This document shows, in pieces, positions 36,051 through 44,679 of a stretch of DNA of 64,000 nucleotides; the first letter of the stretch is position 1, and each line of letters opens with the position of its first letter. The notes below the pieces were generated by a model. It made no database searches and was not told the DNA's origin. It was given only the letters and a program-made list of their open reading frames with translations. The stretch comes from Deltaproteobacteria bacterium (lineage in GTDB: Bacteria; Myxococcota_A; Polyangia; Polyangiales; Polyangiaceae). The DNA is taken from positions 434,001 through 498,000 of the forward strand of contig JACRCQ010000030.1 in assembly GCA_016218915.1 (NCBI GenBank). The letters run 5' to 3'. The position numbers were made by a program, and so were the translations under genes.

Positions 36051-38330
36051 ATGCGTCCGCTGCTCCGATCCCGCCCATTCATGGTCTGTTGGTTGCTGTC
36101 CGTTGCTGGGACTGCGGCAACCGGATTCATCCCGCTGTTCGGCGGACCTGGATACGAGAGTGCGCTCGCCGGCGGGCTGATGCTCCCCGTGCTCGCGGCT
36201 GTGGCGACCGCGGTCGAAGTCAGCGATCACCCGCCGCTGCCCAGCTGGGGATTCGTCAGGGGGCTGGAAACTGGGGCGATCTTCGCGTTCACCGGCTACG
36301 TGATCTCGCTGCTTCACGCCTTGCACGCGGGGTTGTGCGATGTGCGCACCGGCACGACCTTGTGGATGGTCGGCACACTGCCTGGGGTGCTGCTCGGAGG
36401 CGTATGGGGCGCGGCGATGGGAGAGATCGCCGGGCGGATCCTATCGACCTGGCGAAGCCGCGTCGTGGCGATCCTGCTCGCGATTGTCGCGCCTGCAGCC
36501 TGCGTGCTGATGAGCCTGTGGCGGTTCTACTCGAGCCCCATGGTCTTCGCCTACGATCCGTTCTTCGGATTCTTCTCGGGCACGCTCTACGACACCGTGG
36601 TTTCGGACTCGATCGGCACGCTGCTCACATACCGAGCCGGCACGCTTGCAACCCTTTTCGCCTGCGGCGCTGCAACCACGCTCATGGTGCGAAGCGGCAA
36701 GGGAAAGCTGGCTTTCTCCCACACGCGCCACCCGGGCGTGCTCTGGCTCGCTGTGGCCTCTGCCCTCGCGAGCCTGGTCATCACGGCCGAGGGATCACGG
36801 CTGGGACACTGGCAGAGCTCCGACTCCATCGCCGAGCATCTCGGCGGCAGGGTGACCAACGATCGATGCGACATCGTCTATCCGCGATCCCTGCGGGACG
36901 ACGACGCGCAGCTGCTGCTTCGGGACTGCTCGCTGCAGGCCCGTGCGGTTGCCGGATTCCTCGAGATCGAGCCGCAGCTGGTCAAGGTATTCGTCTTTGC
37001 CAATGCCTCGCAGAAGCGCCAGCTCATGGGCGCTGCAGACACTTCGATCGCGAAGCCGTGGCGTCGCGAGGTCTACGTCCAGGCATCGGGATATCCTCAC
37101 CCGGTCATCGGACACGAGATCGCGCACGTGCTCGCCGGGACTTTTGCCCGCGGCCCGTTTCGCGTGGCCGGATCGATGGGCGGCTGGTGGCCGGACCCAG
37201 GGCTCATCGAAGGGTTGGCTGTGGCGTCGAGCCCGGACGATGATCGCCTCAGCGCGCAGCAGTGGGCGGCGGCGATGTCGAAGATCGGCATCCTTCCCCC
37301 GCTCTCCAAGGTGTTTGCGCTCGGCTTCCTGAGCGACAACTCGTCCAAGTCCTATACCGTCGCCGGCGCGTTCGTGGGTTGGATTCGCGCTGCTCATGGG
37401 ATCGAAGCGGTCCGCAAGTGGTACGGCGGCAAGTCCATCGAGCAGGCGACCGGCAAGCCCATGGCCGAGCTCGAGCGCAGCTGGCTCAGCGATCTTGGCA
37501 AGCTGCCCTTGACCGAGCCTGCGCTGGCCTACGCCAAGTCGAAGTTCGACAAGCCGGGCGTCTTCAAGCGCCGCTGCCCCCATGCGGTCGACTCCCTGGT
37601 CGCCAAAGGGGAATCGTTTGCCGCCGAGGGCGATTGTCTCGGCGCTGCGATGACCTTTGGTCAGGCTTCCCTGCTCGATCCTCGCGATGTGGCGTCGCGC
37701 CTCGGACTCGCGTCCTGCCTCCCCAGGCTCGCTGGCCCCGATGCCGCTCGCCAGCAGTGGCAGCAGATCGCCGATGATCCCGGTGTCTCCTCGGCTGTGC
37801 ACGATCGCGCGATGGAGGCCGTGGCGGATATTGATCTGGTGACCGGTCAGGCAGCGTCCGCGGCGCTGATCTACGACGAGCTGCTCAAGACCACGTTCAA
37901 CGAGGATCGCCTTCGGACGTTGACGATCAAGGCGCGGGCGGCGCGTGAGCCGCGTGAAGCGAGAGCCGTGGCTGAGCTGTTGATCGGTGCGGCGACACGT
38001 GGGCCGGATCCCAAGCTCGGGTACACCCTGCTCGGGCAATGGATGGCAGAGGTACCGGACGACGGGCTACCCGCCTACCTGATCGGCAGAAATCTTGCGC
38101 AGGACGGTCTGTGGCACGATGCGGCGACGTATCTGGACGAAGCGTTGCGCCGCAGGGTGCCGCCGGGGCGGGTCATGCGGGAGCTTCTGCGACAACGAAT
38201 CATCGTGGCTTGCGCGGAACGCGACGAAGAAACGGCGCGCTCTGCCTGGGGGCGTTGGAAGGCCGATCCTGAGCTGCCCGAGAGCCGATGGATCTCGCTG
38301 GAACGGCGGCTCGGCGCCTGTGTACGGTGA
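36051..38330 (+). CDS. Polytopic membrane gluzincin-type metalloprotease with TPR-like C-terminus
   Basis: 759 residues. About seven membrane helices occupy residues 8-255. A zinc protease domain follows: GHEIAHVLAG gives ligands H355 and H359 with E356, and LIEGLAVASS supplies the third ligand E387, a spacing typical of gluzincins such as peptidase-MA-like proteins. From about 515 onward, repeated helices (GESFAAEGDCLGAAMTFGQA, LIYDELLKTT, ATYLDEALRR) form a TPR-like superhelix. The protease is probably periplasmic. Coupled to the following lipoprotein gene by TGATG. Substrate unknown. Confidence 0.78.
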   Translation: MRPLLRSRPFMVCWLLSVAGTAATGFIPLFGGPGYESALAGGLMLPVLAAVATAVEVSDHPPLPSWGFVRGLETGAIFAFTGYVISLLHALHAGLCDVRTGTTLWMVGTLPGVLLGGVWGAAMGEIAGRILSTWRSRVVAILLAIVAPAACVLMSLWRFYSSPMVFAYDPFFGFFSGTLYDTVVSDSIGTLLTYRAGTLATLFACGAATTLMVRSGKGKLAFSHTRHPGVLWLAVASALASLVITAEGSRLGHWQSSDSIAEHLGGRVTNDRCDIVYPRSLRDDDAQLLLRDCSLQARAVAGFLEIEPQLVKVFVFANASQKRQLMGAADTSIAKPWRREVYVQASGYPHPVIGHEIAHVLAGTFARGPFRVAGSMGGWWPDPGLIEGLAVASSPDDDRLSAQQWAAAMSKIGILPPLSKVFALGFLSDNSSKSYTVAGAFVGWIRAAHGIEAVRKWYGGKSIEQATGKPMAELERSWLSDLGKLPLTEPALAYAKSKFDKPGVFKRRCPHAVDSLVAKGESFAAEGDCLGAAMTFGQASLLDPRDVASRLGLASCLPRLAGPDAARQQWQQIADDPGVSSAVHDRAMEAVADIDLVTGQAASAALIYDELLKTTFNEDRLRTLTIKARAAREPREARAVAELLIGAATRGPDPKLGYTLLGQWMAEVPDDGLPAYLIGRNLAQDGLWHDAATYLDEALRRRVPPGRVMRELLRQRIIVACAERDEETARSAWGRWKADPELPESRWISLERRLGACVR

Positions 38331-39214
38331 TGGTGCGCGCTGGAGCACGCATCGTGCTGGCGATGAGCTTGCTCGCGCTGGGCGGGTGCACGCGCAAGAC
38401 CGAGCCTTCCGCGTCCGCGCAGCAGGACTCCGGCACGCAACAGCCGGAATTCACTGCTGGGGATGCGGTCGTGGTGGAGGCAGCGCGCGCGACCTTCTTC
38501 GAGGCCGTGGTACGCCGTCCTGGCAAGACCCGCCTGCAGGTCGATGAGCCGGATGCCGGTGCCCCCCGCGAGGTCGACGCGGTGAACGTCTATGCGATCG
38601 ATCCCCGCAACTCGGGCGCGGGGCTTGCCGCGGGGTCGTTCGCAATCTGCCGCGTCGCACCTCGGACATGGACCGGCTGCCGTCTGGAATCACGAACCGG
38701 CGACAAGCTCTCGGTCTCGGACGAGAATGGTCAGAAGATCGAGGTTGACGCCTCGAGCGTGCTCAAGCCAACGGCGGTCACCGAGCTGAACCTGCGCCAG
38801 AGCTTCGAGCAGGCGCTCAAGCGCAAGGCGTTCCTCGACGGCGTGCGCGAAGCGGGCCGTCCCCAGACGACCAAGGGGTGGGCGGCTCGTCCAGGCGACC
38901 ACGTGCTCGTTGCTTCCGGAAACGCCTACGCCGCAGGGCGAGTCCAGAAGATCCGCAAGGGTCAGGTGCTCGTGGTGCTGGACGGCGAGGGGAAGGACCC
39001 CCGGGCGTTCAGCCGTGCGGAGGTCTTTCCCCAGCCGCCGTTCGTCTTCACGCCTACGATTGGATCCTACGTCTGTGTGCGTCCTGCCCCTGGCGATGCC
39101 CTGTGGCCTGTGGTCCGGATCGAGGCAGCGTCCGAGGGCAAAGTCACTATCTCCGATGCGCAGGGGCGGCGCAGGACGGCAGACCTGCGAGATCTCATCC
39201 CGCTGGGCAAGTAG
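38330..39214 (+). CDS. Lipoprotein with two Tudor/SH3-like beta domains
   Basis: 294 residues. Lipobox ALGG-C (C20) after a short signal peptide. The rest contains two or three repeated beta units: FTAGDAVVVEAARATFFEAVV, RPGDHVLVASGNAYAAGRVQ and TIGSYVCVRPAPGDALWPVV, each reminiscent of small agenet/Tudor barrels. No catalytic site seen. The ATG at 38330 shares a base with the stop of the protease gene, implying joint production; it may be the protease's partner. Confidence 0.65.
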   Translation: MVRAGARIVLAMSLLALGGCTRKTEPSASAQQDSGTQQPEFTAGDAVVVEAARATFFEAVVRRPGKTRLQVDEPDAGAPREVDAVNVYAIDPRNSGAGLAAGSFAICRVAPRTWTGCRLESRTGDKLSVSDENGQKIEVDASSVLKPTAVTELNLRQSFEQALKRKAFLDGVREAGRPQTTKGWAARPGDHVLVASGNAYAAGRVQKIRKGQVLVVLDGEGKDPRAFSRAEVFPQPPFVFTPTIGSYVCVRPAPGDALWPVVRIEAASEGKVTISDAQGRRRTADLRDLIPLGK

Positions 39215-39244
39215 GCAGGCTGGCGATTGCCATCCGCCCGCACC

Positions 39245-39814
39245 ATGGACCGGGGGATGAATTCGTTTGCTACAGCCCGAAGCCGATGGTGGCCTGCTGC
39301 GATGGTGGTCCTCGCAGCCACTGCAGGGTGCGCCAAGGGTACTTCGGGCAAGGAACCCCAGATGCTCAAGCCCGGCATACAAGCTCCAGACCTTTCCGCC
39401 GTCGATCAGAACGGCCAGACGCGCACGCTCGCGTCCGAGCGCGGCCACCCGGTGGTGGTGTACTTCTATCCGAAGGACGCGACGCCCGGATGTACCAAGG
39501 AGGCGTGCGCATTCCGCGACGTGTGGGACCGGTACAAGGCTGCTGGCGTGCAGGTGTTCGGGATCTCGGCCGACGATCGGAAGTCGCACGAGAAGTTCGC
39601 AGCGGACGAGAAGCTGCCGTTCCCGCTGCTGGCTGATCCGAACCACGTGTGGATCGATGCTTTTGGAGTCCCGACGCGGCTGGGAATGGCAACGCGCGTC
39701 AGCTTCCTGATCGCGCCCGACGGCAAGATCGCCAAGGTGTATCCGGAGGTGGATCCGGGCGTGCACGCCGTGCAGGTGCTTGCAGACGCGGACACGGTCA
39801 AGCAGGCGCGTTGA
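39245..39814 (+). CDS. PrxQ/BCP-type peroxiredoxin lipoprotein
   Basis: 189 residues. Thiol peroxidase of the BCP/PrxQ group: FYPKDATPGCTKEACAF carries peroxidatic C83 and resolving C88, five apart as in E. coli BCP. A lipobox TAG-C (C29) follows a signal peptide, so this enzyme is exported and anchored, whereas most BCPs are cytoplasmic. The C-terminal RVSFLIAPDGKIAKVY matches the family. ATG at 39245 is used; 39257 and an upstream TTG are alternatives. Confidence 0.88.
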   Translation: MDRGMNSFATARSRWWPAAMVVLAATAGCAKGTSGKEPQMLKPGIQAPDLSAVDQNGQTRTLASERGHPVVVYFYPKDATPGCTKEACAFRDVWDRYKAAGVQVFGISADDRKSHEKFAADEKLPFPLLADPNHVWIDAFGVPTRLGMATRVSFLIAPDGKIAKVYPEVDPGVHAVQVLADADTVKQAR

Positions 39815-39838
39815 GGAAAGGGAGCTGCCGGGGGGTGG

Positions 39839-40981
39839 CTAGCGCGACATGAGCTGGCGCGCGATGACGATGCGCTGGATCTGGCTGGTCCCCTCGTAGA
39901 TCTGCAGGAGCTTGGCGTCGCGGAAGAGCTTCTCCACAGGGTATTCCTTCACGTAGCCGTAGCCGCCGAAGATCTGGACGGCGTCGGTCGCGGTCTGCAT
40001 CGCCGCGTCAGCCCCGAAGGCCTTGGCGAAGCTCGAAACGATCGGATCGCGGACTCCGTGATCGATGTTCCAGGCGGCCTTGCGATAGAGCAGCTGCGTT
40101 GCCTCGATCCGGATGGCCATCTCGGCGAGCATGGATGCAACCATCTGGTGGTTGCCGATCGGCGTGCCGAACGTCTTGCGATCCTTCGCATAGGCGACGC
40201 ACTCGTCGAGGCATCGACGCATCAGCCCCGCTGCGCCCGCAGCGATCGCTGGGCGCGTCTGGTTGAAGGTCTCCATCGCGAGCTTGAACCCCTTGCCCTC
40301 TGGAGCAAGGAGGTTGGCGGCCGGCACCTTCACGTCCTCGAACGTGATGCCGGCGGTGTCCGATGCGCGCTGCCCGAGCTTGTCCTCGTGCTTGCCGACC
40401 GTGATGCCGGGGGTGTCGCGGTCCACGATGAACGCAGCGATGCCGTTGTGTTTCTTGGTGACGTCCGATGTGGCGAAGATGACGAAGAAGGTCGAGAGCG
40501 TGGCGTTGGTGATCCAGGCCTTGGCGCCATTGAGCACGTAGTCGTCGCCGACCTTGGTGAACTTGCACGACATCGCAGCAACGTCGGAGCCTGCGCCCGG
40601 CTCGCTGGTGGCATAGGCAGCGAAGATGGGCTCGGCGGTCAGCATGCCGAGGTACTTCTTCTTCTGCTCCTCGCTGCCCGCGAGAATGATGGGCGTGGCC
40701 GCGAGCGTGTTGGCCTCCATGGTGGTCTCGATCCCGATGCACCCGTAGGCAAGCTCCTCGCCGATCAACGTGTTCTCGATCTCGTGCATGCCGTTGCCGC
40801 CGTAGGCTTCGGGCACGGTCGAGTTGACCAGGCCGATCTCCCAAGCAGCGTTGAAGACATCCTTGGGGAACTGCGCCTTGTGGTCGCACTCGGCGGCGAC
40901 AGGAATGATCCGCTCCTTGGCAAAGCGGCGAGCGGTGTCCATCAGGGCTTTGTGTTCTTCGGACAGGCTGAAATCGAGCAC
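39839..40981 (-). CDS. Acyl-CoA dehydrogenase
   Basis: 380-residue FAD enzyme catalysing alpha,beta-dehydrogenation of an acyl-CoA, passing electrons to ETF. Segments include FAAYATSEPGAGSDVA, LNGAKAWITNA, QTRPAIAAGAAG and FGGYGYVKEYPVEKLFRDAK. The catalytic base is E363 in QIYEGTSQIQR, the position used by short- and medium-chain enzymes. The start is GTG at 40981. Chain-length preference is not decidable. It lies 160 bases downstream of the Ccm group on the same strand. Confidence 0.93.
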   Translation of the reverse strand: MLDFSLSEEHKALMDTARRFAKERIIPVAAECDHKAQFPKDVFNAAWEIGLVNSTVPEAYGGNGMHEIENTLIGEELAYGCIGIETTMEANTLAATPIILAGSEEQKKKYLGMLTAEPIFAAYATSEPGAGSDVAAMSCKFTKVGDDYVLNGAKAWITNATLSTFFVIFATSDVTKKHNGIAAFIVDRDTPGITVGKHEDKLGQRASDTAGITFEDVKVPAANLLAPEGKGFKLAMETFNQTRPAIAAGAAGLMRRCLDECVAYAKDRKTFGTPIGNHQMVASMLAEMAIRIEATQLLYRKAAWNIDHGVRDPIVSSFAKAFGADAAMQTATDAVQIFGGYGYVKEYPVEKLFRDAKLLQIYEGTSQIQRIVIARQLMSR

Positions 40982-41141
40982 GGTGATCCTCCCTCGGGAT
41001 GAAGACTCACATCAGCGGAACGGAAATGATCCGCCACGCAGCCAAGGTGCGTTCGCAGTTGGCATGGTCACGATTTACACGGAGCGCGGTCGAGGTCCAG
41101 CGTGACGAGATGGGGCAGGGTCGAGGCCCGGGCGGAGGCCT

Positions 41142-41264
41142 CTATTCCTTGCGTTTGGCCTTGAGGCGGGCGGCTTCGGCCATGGCGGCCCTGGTTCCCA
41201 TGACGTAGCCGACGACCATGCCGAGCAGGAGCACTCCGGGGATGTAGATCACATGAGCCAGCAT
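41142..41264 (-). CDS. 40-residue membrane peptide of the Ccm group
   Basis: A short gene encoding MLAHVIYIPGVLLLGMVVGY then VMGTRAAMAEAARLKAKRKE: one membrane helix (about 5-22) followed by a basic amphipathic tail. Its ATG shares a base with the stop of the CcmD-like gene (TGATG). It is adjacent to the heme-export genes and resembles CcmD in layout, so it probably works in the same complex. Because of its size automated calling may omit it. The exact coupling and clean membrane-helix profile argue that it is real. Confidence 0.65.
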   Translation of the reverse strand: MLAHVIYIPGVLLLGMVVGYVMGTRAAMAEAARLKAKRKE

Positions 41265-41518
41265 CAAGGACTCTCCTTGCGGACCTTTCGAAGAGCGGTC
41301 TCGAGATCGTCAATGCGCGCGTTGAGCGCGCGCTGCTTGCGAAACGTAAGCCAGATGAAGCCGAACAGGATCAGCCAGATCGCAGCGTAGGCTTCCACGA
41401 GCAGCACGGTACCGCTGCGGGTCTCGGGACCGCCCTCGACCGCCGAGAATCCGCTTGCGCGGTCATCGGGGCTGGCTTGGGTGGTAGCAGTTGCGGAGGG
41501 GACGGGGAGCGCTTGCAT
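41264..41518 (-). CDS. CcmD-like heme exporter small subunit
   Basis: 84 residues with a Pro/Ala/Ser N-terminal part and one membrane helix (about 39-58), LLVEAYAAIWLILFGFIWLT, followed by a charged coiled-coil tail. Pattern AYxxxxxxhhxhhxxxxRKQR after a helix is that of CcmD, which holds heme-loaded CcmE with CcmABC in cytochrome c maturation. It starts three bases after the ccmC stop. Confidence 0.75.
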   Translation of the reverse strand: MQALPVPSATATTQASPDDRASGFSAVEGGPETRSGTVLLVEAYAAIWLILFGFIWLTFRKQRALNARIDDLETALRKVRKESP

Positions 41519-41521
41519 GGA

Positions 41522-42238
41522 TCAGTCTTCCTCGCCGAAGCCGAGCTCCATGGCTTCCTCTTCGACGCGATGCAATCGGGCGTTGGCCATGGACACGCGC
41601 ATGCGATTCCAGAACAGCACGATGGCCAGGAACGTGAACGTGATCATGCCAAGGGCGAACGCGAGCTTCATGTCCGGGTGCTGAAGTCCGCCTCCGCCCT
41701 TGCTGATGACCTTGGGATGCTGCCCGCTCCACTTCTGGACCGAGAAGTGGATGATGGGGAGATTGACCGCGCCGAGGAAGCCGAGTGCCGCAGCGAACTT
41801 GCGCTCTGCCTCGTTGTCGCCGCCAAAAGCGCGGAGCACGACATAGGCCACGTAGATCAGGACTGACAGCAAGGATGTGGTGAGTCGAGGGTCCCAGGTC
41901 CAGTACTGCCCCCAAGCCTTGGCAGCCCACAGCGGCCCGGTGACGATCACGATGATTCCGAAGACCACAGCGACCTCGGCGCCTGCCCGGGCGATGGCGT
42001 CGCGGTTGTCGGACGCGCCCATCAGGTACATGACCGAGCCCACGAAGCAGGCGGTCGCGCCCAGGTACATCGCGTAGGCGGCCGGCACGTGGAAGTAGAA
42101 GATCTTCTGGACGATCCCCATCGTGGATTCGATCGGGGCCTTGAGGAACACCAGCTGAATCGTGACGATGGTGAGCGTGGCTGCGATGAGCAGCAACGCC
42201 AGGAAAACCAGATCACGAGTTGGATTGCGTGAACGCAT
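41522..42238 (-). CDS. ccmC: Heme exporter/cytochrome c maturation protein CcmC
   Basis: 238 residues with six membrane helices. The tryptophan-rich heme-handling loop reads WGQYWTWDPRLTTSLL (WWD domain), and periplasmic histidines flank it: FYFHVPAAYAMY before and NLPIIHFSVQKWSGQHP after. CcmC transfers heme to CcmE. The ATG at 42238 is chosen as the start of the hydrophobic first helix. ccmA, ccmB, ccmE and ccmF are not in this window. It lies 48 bases downstream of the TolC gene. Confidence 0.9.
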   Translation of the reverse strand: MRSRNPTRDLVFLALLLIAATLTIVTIQLVFLKAPIESTMGIVQKIFYFHVPAAYAMYLGATACFVGSVMYLMGASDNRDAIARAGAEVAVVFGIIVIVTGPLWAAKAWGQYWTWDPRLTTSLLSVLIYVAYVVLRAFGGDNEAERKFAAALGFLGAVNLPIIHFSVQKWSGQHPKVISKGGGGLQHPDMKLAFALGMITFTFLAIVLFWNRMRVSMANARLHRVEEEAMELGFGEED

Positions 42239-42286
42239 GTGGACTGAAGGCAGCCTAGTGACCGGAAGGACCGGTCGCAAGTGGGG

Positions 42287-43759
42287 CTACCAGACGCATT
42301 CGGCCAGGGCGAGATACGCGGCGATGCGAGCCTGCACCACGTTGAATTCGGCCACCGCCAGGTTGATTTCCGCAGAACGGAGCTGACGTCCGGCATCCAC
42401 CAGCTCGAAGCTCGTGGCCTTGCCGATCTCGAACGAGATCCTTGCCAGGCGCTCCTGCTGCTTCGCCAGATCCCGGGTCTGCCGCGCGACTTGCAGCTGG
42501 CTTTCGGTGACTTCCACCGCGCGCTTCGCCTGCACGACATCGATGAGCGCTGTCCTGCGCGAGGCTTCGAGACGCACGCGGGCCTGGTCGCGCTGCGCGG
42601 TCGCATCGCGCAAGAGGCCGTAGCGCGCGCCGCCGTCCCAAAGCGGCACCGTGAGCACGCCTGCCACCGACCAGGTCACGTGGCGGGCATTGGCGAGCTG
42701 CTCCGAATAGAAGTCGGTCCTCGACACCAGGTTGACCGTCGGCGCGAACTGCAGCCACACGTCCTTGATGCCCCGCTCGCCCAGCTCGACCTGCTTTCTG
42801 GCTGCGCGGATGTCAGCGCGCGAATCGACCTGGTTCGTGGTCGTGCAGGTGCGCCGTGCCGTGGCCTCCAGATCATCGAGCGAGATCGCCCGCTGCACGC
42901 CCACCGGGTAGCCCACGCCGAGCGCGAGCCCGAGCCCTTCTCGCGCACGCAGAAGAGCGTCATCGCCCTGCACGATCGAGGATCTCGCCTGCGCTGCGTC
43001 CTGCTCTGCGCGCAGCACATCGAGCTGGTTGCCCGCACCCAGCTGCGCTCTTCGACGGGTCAGCTGCAAGCGCTCGAGGGCTGCTCGGAGTCCCACGCGA
43101 TTGACGTCGGCCACGCGCTCTGCGGTCACCACGGAGATGATGGAGCTGGCGGTTGCGAGCGCGATGGTGCGCTTGCGGTCCTCGACGCCCATGCGGGCCG
43201 CTTGCACCGCTGCTTCCGCGGTGCCCATCGCGTGCCAGGCTCGCAGAGCGAGCACCGGTTGGGTCAGCGAGATCGTCCCGCCATACGTCGTCGCAGTGGG
43301 GATGGTGACAGAGACGGGTGTGGGCTGGCCTGGAGGCGTCTGGAAGACAGGCGACAAGTCGTAGGAGGTCTGCGTGCTCCTGAGCAGGTTCTCGGTCACG
43401 TTGGCCGTGCCGGTGATCGTCGGCAATGCGCCAGCCAGCGCCACGCGCGTCTGCGCTTCTGCGCGCACGACGTCGAGCAGGGCGAGCTGCAGGTTGGTGG
43501 AGCGGGCACGCAAGTAGGTGAGGGCGTCCGTCCACGACCCCACGCGCTCCTGCGCTTCCGGCACCGGACGAAGGTAGGCGTCGGAGACCTCTGGCGGGCG
43601 GAACTCGGCAGGTGGAGGGGGGACCTCGGCGCTCGACGAGCCTGCCGGGACAGGGGGAGCTGGCGGAGGGATCTGTGCGGATGCAGCGAAGCCCGTGAGC
43701 AGGGCGAGAACAGCGACCGGGAGGGAACGCGAGATGCGCATTCGCACGCCATGCGCCAT
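42287..43759 (-). CDS. TolC-family outer membrane efflux protein
   Basis: 490 residues. A signal peptide (SLPVAVLALLTGFAASA-Q) is followed by a Pro-rich segment (about 31-55) and the duplicated TolC helical-hairpin/barrel layout; each half has long helices with Ala, Arg, Gln repeats, such as LQVARQTRDLAKQQERLARI. It would form the outer channel of a tripartite pump. No inner membrane or adaptor partner is next to it. Start at 43759 or at the ATG at 43741, six codons later. Confidence 0.85.
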   Translation of the reverse strand: MAHGVRMRISRSLPVAVLALLTGFAASAQIPPPAPPVPAGSSSAEVPPPPAEFRPPEVSDAYLRPVPEAQERVGSWTDALTYLRARSTNLQLALLDVVRAEAQTRVALAGALPTITGTANVTENLLRSTQTSYDLSPVFQTPPGQPTPVSVTIPTATTYGGTISLTQPVLALRAWHAMGTAEAAVQAARMGVEDRKRTIALATASSIISVVTAERVADVNRVGLRAALERLQLTRRRAQLGAGNQLDVLRAEQDAAQARSSIVQGDDALLRAREGLGLALGVGYPVGVQRAISLDDLEATARRTCTTTNQVDSRADIRAARKQVELGERGIKDVWLQFAPTVNLVSRTDFYSEQLANARHVTWSVAGVLTVPLWDGGARYGLLRDATAQRDQARVRLEASRRTALIDVVQAKRAVEVTESQLQVARQTRDLAKQQERLARISFEIGKATSFELVDAGRQLRSAEINLAVAEFNVVQARIAAYLALAECVW

Positions 43760-43849
43760 CAGGGACGAGCGTGCAAGCGAGATCCGGGAGATCCCGCATC
43801 GGTGCGCAGAACGTTCGACAACGCCACGTGGGCCCAGGCGGGCCGCACG

Positions 43850-44533
43850 TCAGGAGCTGGGTGCCTGCTTGCGCGTGCGCTTCTTGCGGCGAACTGACTG
43901 CTGGGCCGGGAGCTGTCCAGCCGGGAGCACGAGACGGCTGTTGCCGCCTTCGAGCCAGCGCAGCAGCGCCTTCTGATCCGCGTTGCCGCCGCCCTTCATG
44001 TAGCGCTTGAGCAGCTTGCGCGCGTCGTCAGTGCGACCGACCCTGCCGAGCGCATGCACGTACGATGCTGCGATGTCGGCTTCGCGCGGCTCTCGTGTGT
44101 GCGCGGAATGCAGGAGCCGCACGGCCTCGGCCGGACGATCCAGCGTGATGTCGAGCAGGTGGCCGAGGTTGTGCGCGTACCAGGGGTTGGACGGGGAGAG
44201 CAGGACAGCTCTGCGGTAGGAAGACACTGCAGCGCGGTAGTGACCCAGGAGCGTGTAGGAGAGTCCGAGCACCGCCCAGGCGCCGTCGTCCTCCGGTCGA
44301 AGCGCGATGACCTGCCTTGCAGAGAGCGCCGCGAGCCACGGCTCCTGCTCCACGCTCAGCTCGGCAAGATGTCGGTGAGCAAAGGAGAAGTCGTCGCTGT
44401 CCGGGGGAGCTGTCCGCGCGAGGCGACGCAGCATGGGAACGAGCTCCTCAGGGCTCAGCGACTGACGCATCGCCCAGTCGACGCTCCGCCGCAGCTTGCG
44501 AACCTCGTCGGATGTCGTTCCACCCGCGGACAT
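43850..44533 (-). CDS. TPR-containing protein
   Basis: 227 residues, soluble, with about three tetratricopeptide repeats in the middle: GAWAVLGLSYTLLGHYRAAV, YAHNLGHLLDITLDRPAEAV and AASYVHALGRVGRTDDARKL. The C-terminus is strongly basic (RRKKRTRKQ), which may bind nucleic acid or acidic partners. ATG at 44533; further upstream in frame there is no conserved sequence. Confidence 0.72.
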   Translation of the reverse strand: MSAGGTTSDEVRKLRRSVDWAMRQSLSPEELVPMLRRLARTAPPDSDDFSFAHRHLAELSVEQEPWLAALSARQVIALRPEDDGAWAVLGLSYTLLGHYRAAVSSYRRAVLLSPSNPWYAHNLGHLLDITLDRPAEAVRLLHSAHTREPREADIAASYVHALGRVGRTDDARKLLKRYMKGGGNADQKALLRWLEGGNSRLVLPAGQLPAQQSVRRKKRTRKQAPSS

Positions 44534-44679
44534 AGGACAAGAGATACCGTCCGGCGGGGCCCAGTGCAACCAGGCAAAGCACGTACGGACTCTGGATCTC
44601 GCCGTCACATCGGAACGACGACGTATGTTCCGTTCAAGCAAGCGATGGACTTGACAAGCGCACGAGGACGGCGGACGGC

